A stretch of DNA of 50,220 nt, taken from the NCBI GenBank assembly GCA_009930325.1, contig RZYO01000007.1:1-50220 (forward strand), read 5' to 3'. Source of the stretch: Spirochaetia bacterium. GTDB taxonomy: Bacteria > Spirochaetota > Spirochaetia > Sphaerochaetales > Sphaerochaetaceae. The translations under genes and the position numbers were made by a program. This document shows positions 26,057 through 35,114 of this stretch, in pieces (positions within the stretch are counted from its first letter, which is position 1; every line of letters starts with the position of its first letter). Below the pieces are notes generated by a model. It saw nothing but the letters and a program-made list of their open reading frames with translations. It was not told the DNA's origin and made no database searches.

Positions 26057-27817
26057 ATGGTAAAGATTTTTAAATATTTCAACTGGAAGGAATGGGTTAT
26101 GTCAGCTATAAGTCTAGTATTTATAGTTGCACAAGTATGGCTCTCATTAAAACTTCCAGATTATATGTCTACAGTTACAAGACTAACACAAACACCAGGA
26201 AGCCAAATAAGCGAAATTTGGATTAATGGTGGATATATGCTTCTTTGTGCCTTAGGCAGTATTGCTTCAGCTATTATTGTTGGATATTTAGCCGCAAAAA
26301 TTAGTGCATCTTTTTCACAAAGGCTTAGATCACTATTATTTGATAAAGTAGACTCTTTTTCAATGGAAGAATTAAATAGATTCTCTACATCCAGTTTAAT
26401 AACTCGTTCCACAAATGATATTACTCAAGTGCAGATGTTTATTGTAATAGCTTTACAAATAGCAATTAGAGCTCCAATAATGGCCATTTGGGCATTAACT
26501 AAAATTGTTGGCAAAGGTGATAGTTTTGTTTATATTGTTGCTGTAGCTCTAATCATTGTTATATCTATGGTAACCATATTAATGATAAAAGTAATACCAA
26601 AATTCAGAAAAATGCAAGTTTTAACTGATAATATCACTAGAGTTACTAGAGAAAACCTCACTGGATTACGTGTTGTTAAAGCATACAATGCTGATAAATA
26701 TCAAGAAAAAAAATTCGAAGATGCTAATGAAGAATTAACAAGCACTCAAATGTATACAAACAGAGCAATGTCAATCATGAATCCTCTTATGACTATAATA
26801 ATGAATGGATTATCTCTTGCAATATATTGGGTTGGTGCTTATATGATTCAAGCAGCTACAATGATGGATAAATTAACTATTTTCTCAAATATGGTTGTAT
26901 TCTCAAGTTATGCTATTCAAGTAATTATGTCATTTATGATGTTAATAATGATATTTATTATGTTCCCACGCGCTAGTGTTGCAGCTAATCGTATCAATGA
27001 AGTACTCGGTACTGAACCAAATATTATTGAAGGGGAAAAGATTGATGGAAATCCTCAATTAAAAGGTGAAATATCATTTAAGAATGTTAGTTTTACATAT
27101 CCTGGAGCTTCAGCTCCTGTTTTAGAAAATATTAGTTTTGATGCTAAACATGGAGAAACAGTTGCATTTATTGGATCTACAGGAAGTGGTAAATCTACAT
27201 TAATAAATTTAATTCCAAGGTTTTTTGATACTACTGAAGGACAAGTATTTGTAGATGGGTTTAATGTTAAAGATTATAAATTAGAAAATTTATTAGATAA
27301 AATTGGATATGTCCCACAACAATCAATTTTATTCAAGGGTAGTGTAGAATCAAATGTAGCTTACGGTGATAATGGTAAAGAAAGATACTCTAAAGAAGCA
27401 GTCCATAAAGCTATAAATATAGCACAAGCAACAGAATTTGTTAATCAAATGGAAGGATCTTTAGATGCCCCAATATCGCAAGGTGGAGCTAATATTTCAG
27501 GAGGACAGAAACAAAGACTTTCTATAGCAAGAGCTATCTGTAGAAACCCTGAAATATATATATTTGATGATTCTTTTTCAGCATTAGATTATAAAACAGA
27601 TAGAGACTTAAGAACTGCAATAAAAAAAGAAACTGCCCATGTAACAACTCTAATTGTAGCTCAAAGAATTGGTACTATTATTGATGCTGATCAAATCATT
27701 GTATTGGATGAAGGAAAGATTGTTGGAAAAGGCAAACATAAAGAATTGTTAAAGAACTGTGATATTTACAGAGAAATTGCAATGTCTCAATTAAGTGAGG
27801 AAGAATTAATATCATGA
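26057..27817 (+). CDS. ABC exporter half-transporter with degenerate ATP site
   Basis: A 586-residue half-transporter with six membrane helices (about 15-320) and a nucleotide-binding domain (about 335-570). Walker A is GSTGSGKST and the signature SGGQKQR is canonical. The Walker B is followed by Asp rather than catalytic Glu (IYIFDDSF), and the switch His is replaced by Gln (VAQRIG). These are the marks of the non-catalytic half of heterodimeric exporters such as TM287/288, BmrCD or LmrCD. The ATG at 26057 follows AGGAG at 26042-26046; a TTG 13 codons earlier is less likely. Its stop overlaps the start of the partner by 4 bases. Confidence 0.92.
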   Translation: MVKIFKYFNWKEWVMSAISLVFIVAQVWLSLKLPDYMSTVTRLTQTPGSQISEIWINGGYMLLCALGSIASAIIVGYLAAKISASFSQRLRSLLFDKVDSFSMEELNRFSTSSLITRSTNDITQVQMFIVIALQIAIRAPIMAIWALTKIVGKGDSFVYIVAVALIIVISMVTILMIKVIPKFRKMQVLTDNITRVTRENLTGLRVVKAYNADKYQEKKFEDANEELTSTQMYTNRAMSIMNPLMTIIMNGLSLAIYWVGAYMIQAATMMDKLTIFSNMVVFSSYAIQVIMSFMMLIMIFIMFPRASVAANRINEVLGTEPNIIEGEKIDGNPQLKGEISFKNVSFTYPGASAPVLENISFDAKHGETVAFIGSTGSGKSTLINLIPRFFDTTEGQVFVDGFNVKDYKLENLLDKIGYVPQQSILFKGSVESNVAYGDNGKERYSKEAVHKAINIAQATEFVNQMEGSLDAPISQGGANISGGQKQRLSIARAICRNPEIYIFDDSFSALDYKTDRDLRTAIKKETAHVTTLIVAQRIGTIIDADQIIVLDEGKIVGKGKHKELLKNCDIYREIAMSQLSEEELIS

Positions 27818-29688
27818 GTAAAGAAAATATAAATACACAAGAAAATAAAAATATGAAAGCCCCTACTATGAGAGGACCTATGGGATCTCATAATATGGGG
27901 GGTGGAGAAAAAGCAAAAGACTTTAAAGGGTCTTGGTCAAAATTAATTTCTTTTTCAAAAGAATATATGCCTATAATTGTTTTAGCTTTAATATTAGCTG
28001 CAGTTAGCACTATATTCGTTATTATTGGACCTAATAAATTAAAAGATATGACTAACGTAATTATGAAGGGCTTACCCGCTATGGTAAATGGGAAACCAGT
28101 ATCAGGGGCTATCGATTTAAATTCTCTTTTTAATACTGGTATATTATTAGTAATATTGTATGGGTTATCTGGCATTTTGGGGTTTAGTGAAAATTTTATT
28201 ATGGCAACAATTACTGCCAAAATTGCAAAAAAACTAAGGACAAGTATTTCTACAAAAATCAATAGACTTCCTTTCAAATATTTTGATAAAACTAGTTATG
28301 GAGATGTAATAAGCCGTGTAACTAATGATGTAGATGCAATTGGTCAAACATTATTTAGAAGTGTAGATAATTTAGTTAGATCAGCAACTATGTTTGTAGG
28401 CTCTTTAGTAATGATGTTCTATAACAGTTGGATATTAACTCTTGTTGCAATAGGCTCTGTACTTATTGGTTTTTTATTGATGGGATTAATTATGTCAAAA
28501 TCTCAAAAGTATTTCAAAATTCAACAAAAAAGTCTTGGGGATATGAACGGACATGTTGAAGAAATCTATACAGGTCATAATGTAGTTAAAGTATATAATG
28601 GCGGGAAAAAAGCAAAAGAAGAATTCGATGTAATTAACAACAAATTATATGAAAGTGGATGGAAATCTCAATTTTTATCTGGATTAATGATGCCTTTAAT
28701 GACATTTATTGGAAACTTTGGGTATGTAGCTGTATGTATTGTTGGAGCAGTTCTTGCAATGAATAATACAATTTCTTTCGGGGTTATTGTTGCATTTATG
28801 CTATATATTCGACTATTTACACAACCTTTATCACAAGTAGCTCAAGCTATGCAACAACTTCAAAGGACTGCTGCTGCAAGTGAAAGAGTTTTTGAATTTT
28901 TTGATGAAGAAGAATTAGTTGATGAAAGTGATAAACTTTTAGAATACAAAGATATTAAAGGTGAAGTTGAATTTAAAAACGTTCATTTCGGTTATGATAA
29001 AGATAAAACTATCATCAAAAACTTCTCAGCAAAAGTGAAACCAGGACAAAAAATAGCAATAGTTGGTCCAACTGGAGCTGGAAAAACAACAATGGTAAAC
29101 CTATTAATGAGATTTTATGAGATTGATAGTGGCCAAATATTAATTGATAATATCCCCACAAATCATGTTAAAAGAGAAAGTGTTCATGATCAATTTTGCA
29201 TGGTATTACAAGATACTTGGCTAATTGAAGGAACAATAAAAGAAAACATTATTTATAGTAAAGAAGGTGTTAAAGATGAAGATGTTGAAAAAGCTTGTGA
29301 TTTAGTCGGTCTTCATCATTTTATAAAAACGCTGCCAAAAGGATACGATACTTTATTAAATGATAAAGCAAATCTTTCTGCTGGTCAAAAACAGTTAATT
29401 ACCATAGCTAGAGCTATGATTCAAAATGCTCCACTATTAATACTTGATGAAGCAACTAGTTCTGTTGATACAAGGACTGAGAGAAAAGTTCAAGAAGCTA
29501 TGGATAAACTAACAGTTGGAAGAACTTCCTTTGTTATTGCCCACCGCTTATCAACAATTAAAAATGCTGATTTAATTTTAGTTATGAAAGATGGGGATAT
29601 CATTGAAAGTGGTAACCATGAAGAACTCTTAGCTAAAAAAGGATTCTATAGTGAATTATATAATAGTCAATTTGAAGTAGCTGTATAA
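27814..29688 (+). CDS. ABC exporter half-transporter with canonical ATP site
   Basis: A 624-residue half-transporter that pairs with the preceding gene. It has a longer N-terminal tail rich in Met, Gly and Asn (MRGPMGSHNMGGG near 20) and six membrane helices, with a sizeable loop after the first. The nucleotide-binding domain has GPTGAGKTT, LSAGQKQL (Ala in place of the second signature Gly), Walker B LLILDEATSS with the catalytic Glu, and the switch IAHRLST. So this half does the hydrolysis. Multidrug or lipid export is the likely role, inferred from the family and from the MarR regulator. Confidence 0.92.
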   Translation: MSKENINTQENKNMKAPTMRGPMGSHNMGGGEKAKDFKGSWSKLISFSKEYMPIIVLALILAAVSTIFVIIGPNKLKDMTNVIMKGLPAMVNGKPVSGAIDLNSLFNTGILLVILYGLSGILGFSENFIMATITAKIAKKLRTSISTKINRLPFKYFDKTSYGDVISRVTNDVDAIGQTLFRSVDNLVRSATMFVGSLVMMFYNSWILTLVAIGSVLIGFLLMGLIMSKSQKYFKIQQKSLGDMNGHVEEIYTGHNVVKVYNGGKKAKEEFDVINNKLYESGWKSQFLSGLMMPLMTFIGNFGYVAVCIVGAVLAMNNTISFGVIVAFMLYIRLFTQPLSQVAQAMQQLQRTAAASERVFEFFDEEELVDESDKLLEYKDIKGEVEFKNVHFGYDKDKTIIKNFSAKVKPGQKIAIVGPTGAGKTTMVNLLMRFYEIDSGQILIDNIPTNHVKRESVHDQFCMVLQDTWLIEGTIKENIIYSKEGVKDEDVEKACDLVGLHHFIKTLPKGYDTLLNDKANLSAGQKQLITIARAMIQNAPLLILDEATSSVDTRTERKVQEAMDKLTVGRTSFVIAHRLSTIKNADLILVMKDGDIIESGNHEELLAKKGFYSELYNSQFEVAV

Positions 29689-29713
29689 AAAGAACTTATA
29701 CTAATTATATAAT

Positions 29714-29742
29714 AAACATGCTTTATTTATTAAAGCATGTTT
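29714..29742 (+). terminator. Terminator after the ABC exporter operon
   Basis: A perfect 12-bp stem (aaacatgcttta with taaagcatgttt) and 5-base loop ends in a short T run. The next gene starts 44 bases later on the same strand and probably has its own promoter or receives read-through. Confidence 0.82.
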
Positions 29743-29786
29743 TTATATAATAATAGTATGTATATAAATAATTAGAGGTTTTACAA

Positions 29787-30332
29787 ATGAAAAAGAAGTA
29801 TATTAATATAATACCAAACATAATTACTCTCATTAGAATTATTTTATCTATATTCATTATATTTCTTAAACCTTTATCTCTTTTATTTTTTACAATTTAT
29901 ATTATTTGTGGATTATCAGATATATTTGATGGTTATTTAGCTAGGAAAAATAATGTAACAAGTGATTTAGGGGCAACTCTTGATAGTATTGCAGATCTTA
30001 TATTCATCACAATAATGCTTTATATTCTACTCCCAATTTTTCAAATTCCAAAATGGGGAAGAATATGGATACTAATAATAATTATTATTAGATTCTTATC
30101 AATAATAATTGGAAGCATAAAATATAGAAAAGTTGCTTTTCTTCATACCTATTTAAATAAAGCAACTGGAATAATATTATTTATTTCCCCCATAATATAT
30201 TCTTTATTTAAAATTAATTTCACTCTTTATTTACTTTGTATAATGGGAAGTATTTCTGCAATTGAAGAATTACTAATTAACATCTTCTCAACAAAACTTT
30301 CTAAAAACATTAAATCTATCTTTAATAAATAA
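29787..30332 (+). CDS. CDP-alcohol phosphatidyltransferase family membrane enzyme
   Basis: A 181-residue integral membrane protein carrying the complete CDP-alcohol phosphotransferase signature DG-x2-AR-x8-G-x3-D-x3-D, beginning at DGYLARK near residue 50. The family transfers a phospho-alcohol from a CDP-linked donor, for example forming phosphatidylglycerophosphate (PgsA). About five or six helices are visible. It is short and its helix arrangement is close to PgsA-like proteins, but the acceptor cannot be identified. GAGG precedes the ATG. Confidence 0.85.
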   Translation: MKKKYINIIPNIITLIRIILSIFIIFLKPLSLLFFTIYIICGLSDIFDGYLARKNNVTSDLGATLDSIADLIFITIMLYILLPIFQIPKWGRIWILIIIIIRFLSIIIGSIKYRKVAFLHTYLNKATGIILFISPIIYSLFKINFTLYLLCIMGSISAIEELLINIFSTKLSKNIKSIFNK

Positions 30333-30393
30333 TAATAGCGTCTCATTGAAAATAATTCTCTTTGGTAAGCTAGACAATTTTTATTATATCAAA

Positions 30394-30744
30394 TTAATCA
30401 TCTTCATATAATTCATTAATAGTATCCCAAGCCTCGGATTCTCCTTCCCTTAGCCTACAAAGTAAGAAATAATAATTTAATAATAATCTTAGATGTTTTT
30501 CTTTAATTTCATCAGGATTACTGAGAGCAACAACACTCTTTATCTCTTTACTATCAGGCCTTAGATTCATAACTCGATTATATTCATCCATCATTCTTTC
30601 TCTTGTCATATAAAAGAAATCATCTACATTCAAAAGTAAAGATGGCATAAAATTTCTTCTACCTAAATCTTGGGCAGTTTTTTCAATTCGCTCTTTGATT
30701 GCATCTGGTTTTAAACTTTCATATTGTTTTTTTAGGTTAGGCAT
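30394..30744 (-). CDS. Uncharacterised 116-residue protein
   Basis: A charged, probably all-helical cytoplasmic protein (MPNLKKQYESLKPDAIKE... to ...ELYEDD) without membrane segments or cysteine clusters; one Cys lies in LLCRLREGES. I do not recognise the family. A strong AGGAGG seven bases before the ATG at 30744, normal codon use and an acidic C terminus support it as real. A TTG two codons earlier is less likely. It stands between convergent or unrelated genes, so the context gives no function. Confidence 0.7.
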   Translation of the reverse strand: MPNLKKQYESLKPDAIKERIEKTAQDLGRRNFMPSLLLNVDDFFYMTRERMMDEYNRVMNLRPDSKEIKSVVALSNPDEIKEKHLRLLLNYYFLLCRLREGESEAWDTINELYEDD

Positions 30745-30835
30745 AATCAATCCTCCTATGCTTTATCATAATTAGATATTTAATTGAAATCAAGAAAATT
30801 AAAAAAGAGTTTGTTTGTATTGATCTCTAGAAAAA

Positions 30836-30870
30836 AGAAGAACCTATTATAGAATATAAGCTATTCTTCT
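30836..30870 (-). terminator. Possible terminator of the purine-uptake operon
   Basis: On the minus strand AGAAGAA (30864-30870) overlaps the end of the MerR gene and pairs with TTCTTCT (30836-30842), followed at once by a T run. The loop is long, so the structure is only moderately convincing. Confidence 0.4.
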
Positions 30871-31610
30871 AATAGAAATTCCATTCTTGTGAGATAATTA
30901 TTAGAATCAGAAACATTAAATTGATCATAAATATTAAAATTAAACATTATAGTAGAAAATTTTAAGTCACTTCTCTCTTCTATTATTTTTAATCTATGCT
31001 CAGTAATCGTTTCATAAGGACCAATATGATAAATAATTAAGTAATTACCATTGGGAATTGTTGTAATATTTTCTTTCTCAAGAACATCCTTCTCATTGTT
31101 TTCCAACAAAGCTCCAAAGGATTTTCCCATAGCAGAATAAATTGCAACTGTAGGATAGAAATAAAAAGATTCATCACTATATAACAGTGTTTCATCCCCC
31201 ATATTATAATAATATCTCTTTTTTCTATAAACTATTTTATTAGAATCTTTTTCTTGATTTTTCTTCTCTTTTTTGATGTATTCTAGTTTTCTAGTAATTG
31301 CACTATCAATTCTAATCATTTCATCTAAATGCTTTCTAAGTTCAATAGATTTTTCACTTAAAATAGTATTAGTAGTCTCAGGAGTTAGTTGTAATAATGA
31401 TTCTTTGATTTCAAGAAGAGATAATCCAAGCCTTTTTAAATACAAGATAGTAGATAATTCATATATTTGTTCAAAAGAATATTTTCTGATATTTGAATAT
31501 TTTGTTCTTTTAATTGGAGAAAATAATCCAATCTTATCATAATAATAAAGAGTTTGATTATTAATCTTAAATAAAGAAGCTAATTCACCAACAGTATATT
31601 CTTTTTTCAT
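30861..31610 (-). CDS. MerR-family regulator with C-terminal effector domain
   Basis: A 249-residue MerR protein. Residues 4-75 are the winged helix (YTVGELASLFKINNQTLYYY, then KRLGLSLLEIKE). A dimerisation coiled coil runs to about 125. A GyrI-like/BmrR-type effector domain of about 120 residues ends in FLLEE. It follows directly on the last permease gene, so it is cotranscribed with the nucleoside importer. It may act at the promoter 37593-37623, which has the 19-bp spacer on which MerR activators work. The ligand may be a purine or nucleoside (inference). Confidence 0.87.
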   Translation of the reverse strand: MKKEYTVGELASLFKINNQTLYYYDKIGLFSPIKRTKYSNIRKYSFEQIYELSTILYLKRLGLSLLEIKESLLQLTPETTNTILSEKSIELRKHLDEMIRIDSAITRKLEYIKKEKKNQEKDSNKIVYRKKRYYYNMGDETLLYSDESFYFYPTVAIYSAMGKSFGALLENNEKDVLEKENITTIPNGNYLIIYHIGPYETITEHRLKIIEERSDLKFSTIMFNFNIYDQFNVSDSNNYLTRMEFLLEE

Positions 31611-32537
31611 CTACCTCGCATTCCTTTCATATGGAGTTCCAAGTGCTAATGGGTCTTTATTATTCTTCATTGAAAATAATAATACTAGCATAGCTACTAT
31701 ATATGGTAACATAGTAAACAATTCACTTGGTAATGGAATTCCTACAGTCTGCAATCTCATTTGGATTGCATCTGCAACCCCAATTACTAATGCTGCTAAA
31801 AATATTTTAAATGGATTTCTTTTTCCTAAAATAACTGCAACTAAAGCCATGTAGCCTTTACCACCAGTTATATTTTCCATAAAAAACCCAAGTTGGGCAA
31901 GAGTTAAATAACTTCCAGCTAAGCCACCTAGTAATCCATTAATCACACAAGCTATGTATCTAGTTTTATTTACATTAATTCCTGCTGTATCTGCTGCTTT
32001 TGGGTTTTCTCCAACTGCTACTAAGTTAATACCCCAACTAGTTTTATATAATATAATATAACTTATAATTAATAATAAAAACAGAAAATATACAAATATA
32101 TTTTGAGAAAAAATTACTTTACCAATTATTGGTATTCTATTTAATAAAGGTATACTCATATTCGAAACTACTTTACAACTAGGGAGTTCAGTTGAAGTAC
32201 CAAAACCAACTAGAAATAAAAAACTTGTTAATCCTAGAGCAAAAAAGTTTAAAGCTAAACCTACAATAGTTTGATTTGCTTTACCCTTTATTGATAAGAA
32301 ACCATGAATTAATGATATAATTACACCACAAATTAAACCTGCAACTACTCCTAATAGGATGCTACCAGTTTTATTACATATATAGAATGAAGCGAAAGCT
32401 CCACTAAGCATTATTGAATCTAAACCAATATTTATTACCCCTGATTTTTCATTTATTGCTTCACCTATTCCTGCAAATGTTAATGGTGTTGCAATTCTAA
32501 TAGAAGCTGCAATAATTGAAGTTATTAATGCTATCAT
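31611..32537 (-). CDS. Nucleoside ABC transporter permease (second)
   Basis: A 308-residue permease of the branched-chain amino acid/ribose superfamily, with about 8-10 helices. The stretch FAGIGEAINEKSGVINIGLDSIMLSG is typical of the NupQ/PnrD-type subunit of BMP-dependent nucleoside importers. SWGINLVAVGENPKAADTAGIN is the cytoplasmic loop that contacts the ATPase. It overlaps the preceding permease by 4 bases. Confidence 0.9.
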   Translation of the reverse strand: MIALITSIIAASIRIATPLTFAGIGEAINEKSGVINIGLDSIMLSGAFASFYICNKTGSILLGVVAGLICGVIISLIHGFLSIKGKANQTIVGLALNFFALGLTSFLFLVGFGTSTELPSCKVVSNMSIPLLNRIPIIGKVIFSQNIFVYFLFLLLIISYIILYKTSWGINLVAVGENPKAADTAGINVNKTRYIACVINGLLGGLAGSYLTLAQLGFFMENITGGKGYMALVAVILGKRNPFKIFLAALVIGVADAIQMRLQTVGIPLPSELFTMLPYIVAMLVLLFSMKNNKDPLALGTPYERNAR

Positions 32538-33559
32538 TTTGTTTCCTCCTTATAGAGAAATGGAAATAAAGCTTCATTTCCTAAATGCAATAAAACTATA
32601 ATCCCCATAATTAACAAAGCAATAGAGGAAGGAACTTTTGCATATCTTTGCATTGAAAGAGATCCAACTTGAAGAGCAGCAATCCCAAGGGAACTTATAA
32701 TACAATTTCTTGGTTTATTATTTGCAAGTAAAGCAACTATTATTGCGGTATAACCAAAATCTGATGAAATACCTACCATTAATCTATGCTGTAATCCTAA
32801 TATTTCAAATACTCCAGCAAGTCCAGCAAAGCCTCCACTTATCATTGCAGATAATAAAATACCTTTTTTAATATTAATTCCTGCACAAATACTTGCTCTA
32901 ACATTTTGCCCTATGGCTCTAACATGAAAACCACTTTGAGTTTTGTCTAACCAAAATTGAACAATAAAGACTAAAATAATAGCAATTATTATTCCTAAAT
33001 GAAGTCTAGTTCTACTTATTATTAAAGGAAAACTAGCTTCTATTTCACTAGACATAGGGAAATATCCAGATTTATCCATTAAAATAGTTTTTACTAAAAT
33101 TCCCGTAATCCCTAAGGCAATATAATTAAGCATTATTGTGTTTATTACTTCTGAAACTCCAAATTTTGATTTTAGAATTCCTGGAATTAAAGAATATATT
33201 CCACCAAATAAAAAACCTAAAACAAGTGCAACTATTAATAAAATTGGAGTTGGAAGATTAAAATATATACCAACTATAGTCGCAACTATTGCACCTATAT
33301 ATAACTGGCCTTCAGCTCCGATATTTATAAAATTAGTTTGAAAAGCAACACTTATTCCTATACTACATAATAAAAGTGGACACATTTTTACTAGAACTTC
33401 ACTAATATTATAACTAGAACCTAAAATGCCTTTGATAAAACCTTCTAATGCTTTTATAGGACTTGTGCCCACTAATAAAATTAAAATACAAGCAATAACA
33501 AAAGTTATAATTGCAATAAGAAATATGGAAAATATTTTCCCTTTCTTTTTACTATTCAT
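32534..33559 (-). CDS. Nucleoside ABC transporter permease (first)
   Basis: A 341-residue permease of the NupP type. It has a single N-terminal helix, then SEVLVKMCPLLLCSIGISVAFQTNFINIGAEGQLYIG, typical of BMP-linked importers, and the ATPase-contact loop SGFHVRAIGQNVRASICAGIN near 215. It forms the membrane channel with the next gene. It overlaps the ATPase gene by 8 bases. Confidence 0.9.
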   Translation of the reverse strand: MNSKKKGKIFSIFLIAIITFVIACILILLVGTSPIKALEGFIKGILGSSYNISEVLVKMCPLLLCSIGISVAFQTNFINIGAEGQLYIGAIVATIVGIYFNLPTPILLIVALVLGFLFGGIYSLIPGILKSKFGVSEVINTIMLNYIALGITGILVKTILMDKSGYFPMSSEIEASFPLIISRTRLHLGIIIAIILVFIVQFWLDKTQSGFHVRAIGQNVRASICAGINIKKGILLSAMISGGFAGLAGVFEILGLQHRLMVGISSDFGYTAIIVALLANNKPRNCIISSLGIAALQVGSLSMQRYAKVPSSIALLIMGIIVLLHLGNEALFPFLYKEETK

Positions 33560-35060
33560 TTTTAACTCCTGTTCCAGCCATCATTAATCCAACTTTTGTA
33601 ATATCTAGATTATGATCATTATCAAGAATTCCCATAATCATACCATTATGAATAACAAGAATACGGTTACTCATTTTTCTTAATTCTTCCATATCGGTAG
33701 AAATTAATACAATTGAAGCTCCCTCTTTTTGTTTTTCATAGAGCCTTTGATGAACACTATCACTGTAACCAACATCAAGCCCTCTTGTTGGTTGGAAAGC
33801 AACAATTACAGAAGTTTCATCGCTTATTTCTCTGGCTAAGATTAATTTTTGTTGATTACCCCCACTAAGAAGTCTTATTGGAGTCTTATTGCTATAAGTT
33901 TTAATATTATATTCTTCTATTTTTCTTGAAGTATCTTTACTTAAATTATTCTTATCAAGAATTCCATTTTTATAATATTTAATGTGAGCATCGCCTTTTA
34001 ATAACAAATTTTCTTCAAGGCTATAATCAAGAAGTAAACCATCATGATGACGATCATCACTTATATAAGCTATTTTAGACTGTTTTCTCTTAGAAGTTGA
34101 TAAATTAGTTACATCTTCCCCATCTATATAAATCTTTCCATGGGAATACTTTCTAATGCCAACAATAGATTCAGCCAATGCTTTTTGACCATTACCATCT
34201 ACTCCAGCGACACCTAATATTTCACCTTTATAAACATCAAAATTAAAATAACTGATATTTTTACCTTTCCCAGTTGAACTTAATTCTTTTAGACTAAGGC
34301 CTATTTCTTTAGTGGGAAAATATTTAATTTGTTGTTTTTTTAACTCTCTTCCAATCATAGCTTTAGAGAGAGTATTTTCATCTAATCCTGCTCTCTTTTC
34401 ATCCAATTCTTTTATCCCATCTCTTAGAACAACAACTCTATCAGCTATATTAAGGACTTCAGAAATTCTATGAGTAATCAAAATAATTGCACAATCTTGA
34501 TTTGCCAATTTTTTTAGAACTTCAAAAAAACTGGCACTTTCTTGTGGTGTTAAAACAGCTGTTGGCTCATCAAATATTAATATTTGAGCTTTTCTATATA
34601 ATAATTTTAATATTTCTACTCTTTGTTGTTGTCCGATACTTAAATTTTGAACAAGATCTTTGGGGTTAATTGCAAAATTAAATTTTTTTGAAAGCTGAGC
34701 AATTTCTGCTTCTCTCTCTTTTGTCTTTAAAAAAGGATATCCTTTAAATTTTTCACCTAATGTAATATTTTGTTCAACACTTAATTTAGGAACTAAAGTA
34801 AAATGTTGATGAACCATCCCTATATTATACTTTAAAGCTTCTTTAGGAGATTTGAAACAAACCTCTTCTCCCTTTACTTTAATCACACCTTCATCTTTTT
34901 CATAAATTCCATACAAGATATTCATCAAAGTTGTTTTACCTGCCCCATTTTCTCCTAATAGAGCAACTATTTCACCACTATTAATTTCTAAATCTACGTT
35001 TTGATTAGCATAAACACCAAAAAAAGATTTCGAAACGCCTTTCATAGATACAAGATTCAT
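33552..35060 (-). CDS. Nucleoside ABC transporter ATPase with two nucleotide-binding domains
   Basis: A 502-residue duplicated ATPase of the RbsA/NupO kind. The first domain (about 1-235) is canonical: GENGAGKTT, LSIGQQQRVEIL, LIFDEPTAVL. The second (about 250-500) has a degenerate Walker A (GVDGNGQKA) but an intact LSGGNQQKLILARE signature. Such asymmetry is normal for sugar and nucleoside importers of this group. AAGGAT lies before the ATG, 55 bases downstream of the binding-protein gene and after an RNA hairpin. Confidence 0.93.
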   Translation of the reverse strand: MNLVSMKGVSKSFFGVYANQNVDLEINSGEIVALLGENGAGKTTLMNILYGIYEKDEGVIKVKGEEVCFKSPKEALKYNIGMVHQHFTLVPKLSVEQNITLGEKFKGYPFLKTKEREAEIAQLSKKFNFAINPKDLVQNLSIGQQQRVEILKLLYRKAQILIFDEPTAVLTPQESASFFEVLKKLANQDCAIILITHRISEVLNIADRVVVLRDGIKELDEKRAGLDENTLSKAMIGRELKKQQIKYFPTKEIGLSLKELSSTGKGKNISYFNFDVYKGEILGVAGVDGNGQKALAESIVGIRKYSHGKIYIDGEDVTNLSTSKRKQSKIAYISDDRHHDGLLLDYSLEENLLLKGDAHIKYYKNGILDKNNLSKDTSRKIEEYNIKTYSNKTPIRLLSGGNQQKLILAREISDETSVIVAFQPTRGLDVGYSDSVHQRLYEKQKEGASIVLISTDMEELRKMSNRILVIHNGMIMGILDNDHNLDITKVGLMMAGTGVKNE

Positions 35061-35076
35061 AAATATCCTTTATAGA

Positions 35077-35104
35077 ATCCCCTAAAACTTTCGTTTAAGG
35101 GGAT
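35077..35104 (-). terminator. Intra-operon hairpin after the binding-protein gene
   Basis: A 12-bp stem with one mismatch closes a GAAA tetraloop on the transcribed strand, 11 bases past the binding-protein stop. It has no proper U-run. Such hairpins between a substrate-binding protein and its transporter genes commonly stabilise the upstream message or thin out read-through, giving excess binding protein. Confidence 0.6.
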
Positions 35105-35114
35105 ATATTAACTA

